Below are positions 1 to 4,655 of a stretch of 6,807 nucleotides of DNA, piece by piece; within the stretch, counting starts at the first letter, position 1; every line of letters begins with the position of its first letter. Origin of the DNA: Lachnospiraceae bacterium UBA4381. GTDB taxonomy: Bacteria > Bacillota > Clostridia > Lachnospirales > Lachnospiraceae. Below the pieces are notes generated by a model. That model did no database searches, was not told the origin of the DNA, and was given only the letters and a program-made list of their open reading frames with translations. Both the position numbers and the translations under genes were made by a program. Location: positions 1-6,807 of the forward strand of contig DGRT01000040.1 in NCBI GenBank assembly GCA_002391105.1, read 5' to 3'.

Positions 1-55
1 GCCTGTCCCCCTGTCACATTTGGTGGTGACAAGGTGCCTGTCCCCTTGTCACATT
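1..55. repeat. GTGACA/TGTCAC palindromic repeat, 1 partial + 1 full copy (F orientation)
   Basis: Two copies of the window's intergenic repeat. The first is cut by the window edge (1-20, CTGTCACATT end present). The second is complete: arms GTGACAAGG at 26-34 and CCTTGTCAC at 44-52 form a perfect 9-bp inverted repeat around the loop TGCCTGTCC. A TT follows the CACA end, as in the other F copies. No T-tract follows, so it is not a standard intrinsic terminator. It sits directly before the RBS of the DUF308 gene. Related copies lie at 3419-3514, 4597-4642 and 6649-6728. Confidence 0.9.
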
Positions 56-74
56 ATAAAAGAAAGGTTGTATT

Positions 75-644
75 ATGAATAAAAAATCAATTAAGGATTT
101 CTTTCAGAAAAGTGGAAGTGCAGTGGCAATTCCTTTGATAATGGTTATACTGGGACTGTTTTTTATATTCTTTCCGGGCAGTGCCATTAGTATAACTGTC
201 AAGGTGGTGGGAATTGCTTTTGTGGTAATAGGAGCAATTATGGCTGGTTCACTTCTGGCTGCATATTCTCCATATACTATGACGACAGCTATAATACTGA
301 TACTTTTCGGGATATTATGTATAGCTTCACCGGGCTTTATAGCATCATTTGTTATAAAGGCTATAGGTATCATGATACTTATAAATGAGCTTATAAGAAT
401 ATATGAGGCATATAAGATCAAAGGAAAGAGTGATAAGTTTATACAGTATGTAATAGTTGATATCCTGACTCTTATACTGGGTATAGTGCTGATAGCAATC
501 CCGCTTGATATAGCTGGTGCGATTGTTATTGTGATCGGAGTTATACTTCTGGTGCTTGGGATTTCCAACATTATTACGGCGATAAGGGTATATAAAGATG
601 GCCGTTATGTAGATGATGGAACAGATGTAGTCTGGGAAGAATAG
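75..644 (+). CDS. DUF308/HdeD-like integral membrane protein
   Basis: A 189-residue, strongly hydrophobic protein with about six membrane segments (roughly residues 16-34, 39-61, 70-86, 88-108, 123-143 and 145-169). It is built as three copies of a two-helix hairpin. Each copy has a helix ending in a proline turn (FFPG at 32-35, ASPG at 84-87, AIP at 141-143), then a helix rich in small residues (VGIAFVVIGA, IGIMILI, IGVILLVLGI). This internal triplication is typical of the DUF308/HdeD family, whose biochemical role in Firmicutes is not established. The C-terminus is acidic (DDGTDVVWEE) and probably cytoplasmic. The ATG at 75 follows AGAAAGG at 61-67 with a 7-nt gap. The gene ends 26 nt before ispF, so the two are probably co-transcribed. 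No clear promoter is visible in the short space after the repeat. The family call is good; the function is unknown. Confidence 0.82.
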   Translation: MNKKSIKDFFQKSGSAVAIPLIMVILGLFFIFFPGSAISITVKVVGIAFVVIGAIMAGSLLAAYSPYTMTTAIILILFGILCIASPGFIASFVIKAIGIMILINELIRIYEAYKIKGKSDKFIQYVIVDILTLILGIVLIAIPLDIAGAIVIVIGVILLVLGISNIITAIRVYKDGRYVDDGTDVVWEE

Positions 645-670
645 CGCCTATCTATAGAGAGGAGAGTATG

Positions 671-1273
671 ATGAGAATTGGTATGGGATATGATGTTCAC
701 CGTCTTGTAGAGGGCAGACCTCTTATTCTCGGTGGTGTCGAGGTACCTTATGAGAAGGGACTTCTGGGACATTCTGACGCGGATTGTCTGACACATGCAA
801 TCATGGATAGTCTTCTGGGAGCTGCAGCGCTTGGGGATATCGGAAAGCATTTTCCGGATACAGATCCAAGATACGAGGGGGCTGATAGCCTGAAGTTACT
901 TGCAGTAGTTAAAGAAATGCTGGACGAAAGATCATATATTATAGGAAATATAGATGCTACTATTATTGCCCAGAAACCTAAGATGGCACCATATATAGCC
1001 GAAATGAGGTCGAAGATAGCCGAAGCACTTGTGATAGAAGAAGAAAGGGTGAATATTAAGGCTACCACAGAGGAAGGACTTGGGTTTACCGGTGAAGGGC
1101 TGGGAATCAGTTGTCAGTCTATAGCACTTCTGGAAACGGTTGATAATTATCTATATAGAAATGTTACAACCGGGATAGTTGATAATGTAGAGGGAGATGG
1201 ACTAAAAGATCTTTCTCTTGAAAGAAAGCATTTAGAGAATCTAAAGAAGAGAAAGGGAGAACAAAATGGATAG
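671..1273 (+). CDS. ispF: 2-C-methyl-D-erythritol 2,4-cyclodiphosphate synthase (IspF) with C-terminal extension
   Basis: IspF converts CDP-ME 2-phosphate to 2-C-methyl-D-erythritol 2,4-cyclodiphosphate, releasing CMP, in the MEP isoprenoid pathway; it is a cytosolic homotrimer. Residues 1-155 cover the whole fold. Metal ligands fall at the family positions: D8 and H10 in GYDVHRL, and H42 in the GHSDADCLTHA region. Also present are the ALGDIGKHFPDTDP loop, TIIAQKPKM, and KATTEEGLGFTGEGLGIS. Two ATGs lie in tandem at 668 and 671. I prefer 671 because GAGGAG (659-664) then has a 6-nt gap and the protein opens MRIG, as in the family; 668 adds one Met. The core ends near residue 155, where most IspF proteins stop (about 157 aa). 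Here a further 45 or so residues follow, ending in a charged helix (LERKHLENLKKRKGE). This tail is unexplained. The stop overlaps the next gene by 8 nt, which implies translational coupling. Confidence 0.96.
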   Translation: MRIGMGYDVHRLVEGRPLILGGVEVPYEKGLLGHSDADCLTHAIMDSLLGAAALGDIGKHFPDTDPRYEGADSLKLLAVVKEMLDERSYIIGNIDATIIAQKPKMAPYIAEMRSKIAEALVIEEERVNIKATTEEGLGFTGEGLGISCQSIALLETVDNYLYRNVTTGIVDNVEGDGLKDLSLERKHLENLKKRKGEQNG

Positions 1274-1769
1274 ATATAACGAGAGACTTATAGCGGCAAA
1301 AGCTCCGTCCAGTGCCATGCTGGGACTTGTGGGAGCAATCATACTGACTGTTCTTGGTGTAATTCTATTTATTCTGACACCTCCTATCGGTCTGCTTATA
1401 CTGGTAGGAGGAGTGGGACTTATCATTCTCACAAAGGATGCCCTTAGTATCGAATATGAATACATTATAACAAATGGCGATATAGAGATAGCAAAGGTAA
1501 TAGCAAAGAAGAGACGTAAGGCTATTGGTGTTATCGAGGCAGAGAATATATCACGGATGGAAAGAGCGGATAATGACAGAACCAAGAATGATATAAGTAT
1601 AGGTAAGTATAAGGTAAGAAAATATGTTGGTGCTGTCCCTGGAGATAATCTCATAGCACTCTATGTTGGAGAAGGGGACAAGCAGGAAATATATGTACTT
1701 GATTTTGATGAAAAATGTGTTGATCATATGAATCAGGTTCTTAAAATGAAGAGTAATGTTAAGGCATAG
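1266..1769 (+). CDS. Two-TM membrane protein of unknown function, DUF6106-like
   Basis: A 167-residue protein. A short polar N-terminus (MDRYNERLIAAKAP) precedes two adjacent membrane helices (about residues 17-37 and 40-57) joined by a TPP turn. A cytoplasmic beta-rich domain of about 110 residues follows. The helix-exit motif EYEYIITNGDIEIAKVIAKK, followed by a KRR basic patch, resembles what I remember of the clostridial DUF6106 family; this is from memory and not searched. A bacterial PH-like fold for the soluble part is possible. The ATG at 1266 lies 6 nt after AAAGGGAG (1252-1259), inside the last codons of ispF, so expression should depend on the upstream genes. No catalytic residues are recognisable. 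It is the last gene of the left + strand operon. Confidence 0.7.
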   Translation: MDRYNERLIAAKAPSSAMLGLVGAIILTVLGVILFILTPPIGLLILVGGVGLIILTKDALSIEYEYIITNGDIEIAKVIAKKRRKAIGVIEAENISRMERADNDRTKNDISIGKYKVRKYVGAVPGDNLIALYVGEGDKQEIYVLDFDEKCVDHMNQVLKMKSNVKA

Positions 1770-1784
1770 TACATAGATTCTTAA

Positions 1785-1993
1785 ATGACTGAAACAAATG
1801 CCTCTTTGCTTAATCTGATAGCGCAGTTCCCAAAGCTTCAGCGTAGCTCGCTACAACTATGTTTTTGAAAATGTACTCTCAGGCAAGCATTCTCAGCATT
1901 AGTCCGGTTGTTTTGCAAATGATGTACTAGTGATAAGCTGCTGACGAAACAACAGGATCAGCAGTTTATGAGAGACATGGCATCTCTTTCTTG
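1785..1993 (+). other. Non-coding stretch with several hairpins; possible structured RNA or dispersed element
   Basis: No ORF longer than about 30 codons exists here, but the sequence is less AT-rich than the surrounding spacers and contains several inverted repeats. These are CTTTG/CAAAG (1804-1808 / 1831-1835), GTAG-CTCG-CTAC (1843-1854), and a 10-bp stem AAGCTGCTGA/TCAGCAGTTT (1935-1944 / 1958-1967, one G-U pair, 13-nt loop). A GAGAGA/TCTCTT hairpin (1970-1975 / 1983-1988) precedes a T-rich stretch. ATGCC at 1798-1802 could also pair with GGCAT at 1979-1983 and close the element. It could be a long 3' UTR, an sRNA or a dispersed non-coding repeat. No known RNA family is recognised and no promoter is clear. 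Confidence 0.3.
1970..1993 (+). terminator. Possible weak intrinsic terminator for the ispF operon
   Basis: A short hairpin (GAGAGA 1970-1975, loop CATGGCA, TCTCTT 1983-1988) is followed by TTCTTGATTT, which is T-rich but interrupted. It lies 200 nt after the last operon gene, and the stem is A/G-rich and weak. The stronger hairpin at 1935-1967 just upstream may add to it. It is the best + strand terminator candidate in this spacer besides the bidirectional hairpin at 2032-2062. Confidence 0.3.
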
Positions 1994-2031
1994 ATTTGAT
2001 TGTAAGATTAATTTGATTATAGGCTTGAAAT

Positions 2032-2062
2032 AAAAAAAGCAGGCGACATCAGTCACCTGCTT
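2032..2062 (-). terminator. Intrinsic terminator of the minus-strand 77-aa gene (possibly bidirectional)
   Basis: AAGCAGGCGAC (2037-2047) pairs with GTCACCTGCTT (2052-2062) around the loop ATCA, with a single mismatch (2044/2055). Read on the minus strand, the stem is followed at once by seven T residues (the A-run at 2032-2038), the classic intrinsic terminator layout. It lies about 74 nt beyond the minus-strand stop codon. On the + strand the tail is only GATTTATAAT, so termination in that direction would be weaker. Confidence 0.8.
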
Positions 2063-2135
2063 GATTTATAATCAAAAGAAATAATCATACTAAAGGTAAT
2101 AGAGCGTTTAGTAAGATGGCTAAGGAATCACAAAA

Positions 2136-2369
2136 TCAAGGATCCAGCGGTATCATGGTCAGACCCTTATACATTTTGGTATAGATGCTTTTCTCATCCT
2201 TATAAAGCATAGTTCCTCTGGAACCATCTCGAATAATATATGCATATTTATTCTTCTGAACGTTCATGTAGAGAACTTCTTCAACGTTTAACTCCTTGGC
2301 TTTGACCTTGGCAGTATATACATTTACCGGTTCCAGCTTATACTTCTTTATAGCTTGTGCAACAGTCAT
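2136..2369 (-). CDS. Small protein of unknown function (77 aa)
   Basis: A 77-residue protein with no recognised family. An N-terminal helix (MTVAQAIKKYKLE) is followed by probable beta-strands (NVYTAKVKAK, EEVLYMNVQKNKYAYIIRDG) and a Tyr/Lys-rich tail ending TMIPLDP. It is basic, with ten or more lysines, no cysteine, no signal peptide and no membrane segment, so it is probably a soluble cytoplasmic protein. Expression signals support a real gene: AAGGAGG (2377-2383) lies 7 nt before the ATG, a near-consensus promoter lies just upstream (2405-2433), and a strong terminator follows (2032-2062). It is a monocistronic unit transcribed against its neighbours. The strong signals suggest high expression, but nothing in the sequence identifies its role. 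Confidence 0.8.
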   Translation of the reverse strand: MTVAQAIKKYKLEPVNVYTAKVKAKELNVEEVLYMNVQKNKYAYIIRDGSRGTMLYKDEKSIYTKMYKGLTMIPLDP

Positions 2370-2404
2370 GTCAAAACCTCCTTCACATAAGATTTACTTC
2401 TATT

Positions 2405-2433
2405 AGTATATGTGATATATTGCACAAAGTCAA
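2405..2433 (-). promoter_or_regulatory. Sigma-A-type promoter for the 77-aa gene
   Basis: Reading the minus strand, TTGACT (2433-2428) and TATACT (2410-2405) are separated by exactly 17 nt. This is 5/6 identity to each consensus hexamer (TTGACA, TATAAT). The expected start site is near 2398, giving a 5' UTR of about 30 nt that contains the AAGGAGG RBS. No operator or riboswitch fits in that leader. Confidence 0.85.
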
Positions 2434-2485
2434 CTGTTAAAAAGTGACAAAAATATAAAAAACTGCCAAAACAAGTGAAGGCTTC

Positions 2486-2761
2486 TGATAGAACAAGATG
2501 ATTATTGATTCTATTAATGTTGCTGGTTGAGAATTAATAGCAGTTGACCAAATGAATGGTGTATATATTTACTTTTGCTGAATGAAAATCAGTGGTAGTT
2601 GACTAAGAGAATGGAAAATAGAATTACTTTTGCTGAATGAAAATCAGTGGTAGTTGACTAAGAGAATGGAAAATAGAATTACTTTTGATGAATGAAAAAT
2701 CAGGGGCAGTTGTAAAAATGAATGGAGTATATATTTACTTCTTATGAATAATAGTCAGGAG
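2486..2761 (+). repeat. Tandem array of 55-bp units upstream of queH
   Basis: Four units start at 2541, 2596, 2651 and 2707 (periods 55, 55, 56). A decayed fifth unit in the same register lies at 2486-2540 (TTGCTG at 2520 versus 2575). Units 2596 and 2651 are identical over their first 36 or so bases and differ by about three changes in total. Units 2541 and 2707 share a different middle (GTATATATTTACTT). Common parts are a YAGTTGACYA-like start (a TAGT-TG-ACTA palindrome in the two central units), ATGG, TTACTT, and a CTGA...TCAG mini-hairpin. A 55-bp period is not a multiple of three, so this is not a repeated protein domain. It occupies the spacer between the divergent 77-aa gene and queH. 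Bases 2434-2485 show nothing recognisable, and no convincing queH promoter is visible. Confidence 0.85.
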
Positions 2762-2798
2762 AAGAAAAACATTTAGATAAAGAAAAGGACACAAAAAT

Positions 2799-3422
2799 AT
2801 GAATTATTATATGGAATTTGAGAAACAATTAGAGGAAGCAGCAGAAAAAGATACACTTCCAACCCTGCTTCTGCACGCATGCTGCTGTCCCTGTAGTTCT
2901 CATTGTCTGGAGGTGCTGGCGGGACATTTTGATATTACTGTTTTTTTCTATAATCCCAATATAGATGCAAAGGAGGAATATCAGCATCGTCTGGATGAGC
3001 TGTACCGATTTACTGAGGAGGCGGACTTTGCAAGGAATGTGAAGATAGTAGATGGCGGGTATGAGCCGGAGCTTTTTTATGAAATGGCAAAGGGGATGGA
3101 GCATCTTCCAGAAAGAAGCGAGAGGTGTTACAAGTGTTATGAGCTTCGACTTAGAAAAACTGTAGAGTATGCTATGAAAGAAGGCTATGACTATTTTTCT
3201 ACCACGCTTTCTATAAGCCCTTATAAAGACAGCAACTGGCTGAATGAGATCGGAATGAGGCTTGAGCAGGAACTGCATGAGTGCTATGATGAACCTGTGC
3301 CGGTATTTCTCTTCAGTGATTTTAAGAAGAAAAATGGGTACAAGCGTTCTATAGAACTGTCAAAGGAATATGGACTTTACAGACAGGACTATTGCGGATG
3401 CATTTTTTCAAAACGCAGGTGA
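2799..3422 (+). CDS. queH: Epoxyqueuosine reductase QueH
   Basis: QueH (formerly DUF208) reduces epoxyqueuosine to queuosine at the wobble position of GUN-anticodon tRNAs. It is the iron-sulfur alternative to cobalamin-dependent QueG. The 207-residue length is normal. Family motifs appear in order: LLLHACCCPCS (Cys28/29/30/32), YNPNI (51-55), EYQHRLDEL (60-68), SERCYKCYELRL with CxxC at Cys110/113, the TTLSISPYKD block (135-144), KKNGYKRS (177-184), and YRQDYCGCIFS with Cys199/201. The paired Cys and the CxxC are the expected cluster ligands. The ATG at 2799 follows AAAAGGA (2783-2789); a second Met at codon 5 is an alternative start. The TGA stop lies inside the palindromic repeat at 3419, just after the CGC-x-FS end, so the domain is complete and the repeat supplies the stop. 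Confidence 0.95.
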   Translation: MNYYMEFEKQLEEAAEKDTLPTLLLHACCCPCSSHCLEVLAGHFDITVFFYNPNIDAKEEYQHRLDELYRFTEEADFARNVKIVDGGYEPELFYEMAKGMEHLPERSERCYKCYELRLRKTVEYAMKEGYDYFSTTLSISPYKDSNWLNEIGMRLEQELHECYDEPVPVFLFSDFKKKNGYKRSIELSKEYGLYRQDYCGCIFSKRR

Positions 3423-3514
3423 CAGGGGGACAGGCACCTTGTCACATGTGGGGATAGGTATCTTGCCACGTAACAGGCACCCTGTCACATGTATGGACAG
3501 GCGGCTTGTCACAT
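3419..3514. repeat. Cluster of four GTGACA/TGTCAC repeat units (R orientation)
   Basis: One well-preserved copy (3419-3447) reads GTGACAGGGGGACAGGCACC and then TTGTCACAT. Three decayed copies follow head to tail: 3448-3471 (GGGGATAGGTATCTTGCCAC), 3472-3492 (AACAGGCACCCTGTCACATG) and 3493-3514 (GGACAGGCGGCTTGTCACAT). All have the same orientation, opposite to the copies at 1-55. As RNA the first copy forms GUGACAGGG/CCUUGUCAC with one G-U pair. There is no T-tract. The cluster fills the spacer between the queH coding end and the next RBS (AGGAGGGG, 3523-3530). Confidence 0.9.
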
Positions 3515-3538
3515 AAATAACTAGGAGGGGATAATCAA

Positions 3539-4597
3539 ATGAAAACTCAAAAAAAATTTCAAAATAACAATTTGAAAAGAATTATAACTATAATTCTTGC
3601 AACTGCATTAGTAGTGACGTCATTTGCTGTAAGCAGAAATGCTACAGTATATGCTGCTGAGGTGTATGAATTTGAAATGTCGATAGAGCAGGCCAAAGCT
3701 CTTAAAACTACCGCGAAGACGTGGTTGGATGAAAAAGGAACCATAGATGGTGAAGGAAGAAAATATTATCAGGAGTCATATGTGGAAGAACAGGCTGATG
3801 CTGAGCTGGCTAAGTATCTGACTGTTCCGGATGGATTCAAGATAACCGGTCGTATGGATATCTGGGTAGCTTCTGATAAAGAGGATGGAAGTGTTACAGA
3901 AATCGGAATATGGATCAATATGTTTGATAAGCTTCCACAAGGAGCATCTGCCAGCTTTAAAGGTGTAACAAGTAAGAGTTACGTGTCAAATGACGAAGTC
4001 AGATCGGAAGAAGCAAAGTTTAATGATCCGCGAATTGGAACAGGAACATTTTGCAGCTTTAATGATGCCAGTTATTTTGGAAAAAGAGTTGATGGGAAAT
4101 GGGTGACAACATTTTACCCTGCTGATACAAATGGAATATATTTAATATTTGATGATGACAAGATCAAATATTCTGAGGAGTGGGTAGATGGTAAATGGTA
4201 TTCTGCGGATGGTACCCAGACCTATGGAGGAACTTTGTTCTGGAAGTCAGATGCAACAGGCTGGTGGGTTGAGGATTCTGATGGATGGTACCCACAGAGT
4301 CAGTGGCAGAGAATAGACGGTGCAGAGTACTATTTTAAGGCTGATGGATATATGGCATCAGGTGAATACTGTAACGGCTACTGGTTTAATGATGATGGTA
4401 CCTGGGATGAAACATATTATCTCAGTTGGAAGAGTAATGCAACAGGCTGGTGGGTAGAAGATAAGTCCGGATGGTGGCCTTCAGCTTCATGGCTTAAAAT
4501 AGATGGATTCTGGTATTACTTTGATGGTTCAGGTTATATGGTAACCAGCCAGTATGTAGATGGCTACTGGCTTGGTGCTGATGGAGCCTGCCAGTAA
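3539..4597 (+). CDS. Secreted protein with C-terminal aromatic cell-wall-binding repeats
   Basis: A 352-residue exported protein. A signal peptide has a basic start (KTQKKF...KR), a hydrophobic core at 15-31 and probable cleavage after VYA (39/40). Residues 40-210 form a domain I do not recognise, rich in Asp/Glu and aromatics, with a single Cys at 172. From about 213, a partial unit (EEWVDGKWYSADGT) leads into two full wall-binding repeats (about 234-289 and 296-350). Each holds ATGWWVED, a GWYP or GWWP turn, W..IDG..YYF, DGYM or SGYM, and GYW..(A/D)DG. Such tryptophan/tyrosine repeats are known from choline- and glucan-binding-type modules and tether proteins to the envelope non-covalently; the ligand here is unknown. 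AGGAGGGG (3523-3530) lies 8 nt before the ATG. The stop codon touches the palindromic repeat at 4597. The N-domain could be an adhesin, a binding domain or an enzyme; no catalytic motif is visible. Confidence 0.85.
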   Translation: MKTQKKFQNNNLKRIITIILATALVVTSFAVSRNATVYAAEVYEFEMSIEQAKALKTTAKTWLDEKGTIDGEGRKYYQESYVEEQADAELAKYLTVPDGFKITGRMDIWVASDKEDGSVTEIGIWINMFDKLPQGASASFKGVTSKSYVSNDEVRSEEAKFNDPRIGTGTFCSFNDASYFGKRVDGKWVTTFYPADTNGIYLIFDDDKIKYSEEWVDGKWYSADGTQTYGGTLFWKSDATGWWVEDSDGWYPQSQWQRIDGAEYYFKADGYMASGEYCNGYWFNDDGTWDETYYLSWKSNATGWWVEDKSGWWPSASWLKIDGFWYYFDGSGYMVTSQYVDGYWLGADGACQ

Positions 4598-4642
4598 ATG
4601 TGACATGGTGCCTGTCCCCCTGTCACATTCACTTGTCACATT
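4597..4642. repeat. GTGACA/TGTCAC palindromic repeat, 1 full + 1 half copy (F orientation)
   Basis: AATGTGACA (4597-4605) and TGTCACATT (4621-4629) form a perfect 9-bp inverted repeat around TGGTGCCTGTCCCCC. A truncated copy with only the right arm follows (TTGTCACATT, 4633-4642). The first base of the left arm is the last A of the upstream TAA stop, and the AGGAGG RBS of the next gene begins two bases after the half copy. The repeat therefore makes up essentially the whole intergenic space. The orientation is opposite to the neighbouring clusters at 3419 and 6649. Confidence 0.92.
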
Positions 4643-4655
4643 TAGGAGGTTTCAA

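Noticed and set aside
104..571. Long minus-strand ORF opposite the DUF308 gene
   Set aside because: It is a mirror of a hydrophobic + strand gene with low-complexity Ile/Ser-rich translation. The + strand gene has an RBS, operon context and a family pattern. Other antisense frames (605-850, 748-1068, 1241-1654, 2829-3278 and those inside 4656-6650) were dropped for the same reason.
1785..1868. 27-codon ORF (MTETNASLLN...) in the spacer after the ispF operon
   Set aside because: There is no Shine-Dalgarno sequence and it overlaps predicted hairpins. It is kept only as part of a possible non-coding element.
2061..2075. Perfect inverted repeat TTGATT-TAT-AATCAA as an operator
   Set aside because: It is short, AT-rich and lies downstream of the minus-strand gene beside its terminator. 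Nothing supports a regulatory role.
2596..2630. Promoters inside the 55-bp units (TTGACT ... TAGAAT)
   Set aside because: The spacing between the hexamers is only 14 nt, too short for sigma-A. Other pairings give poor -10 matches.
3419..3514. CRISPR array
   Set aside because: The repeated units are adjacent, degenerate and lack unique spacers of constant length. They are palindromic intergenic repeats. The 55-bp array at 2486-2761 is likewise contiguous, without repeat-spacer alternation.
3507..3535. Promoter TTGTCA ... GATAAT before the secreted protein gene
   Set aside because: The -10 would fall after the Shine-Dalgarno sequence and a few bases from the start codon, leaving no leader for the RBS.
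4560..4655. Extension of the 664-aa gene upstream to an ATG at 4560 (32 extra residues)
   Set aside because: It would translate the palindromic repeat, overlap the previous gene by 38 nt and lack an RBS at its start. The ATG at 4656 has a perfect AGGAGG 6 nt upstream.
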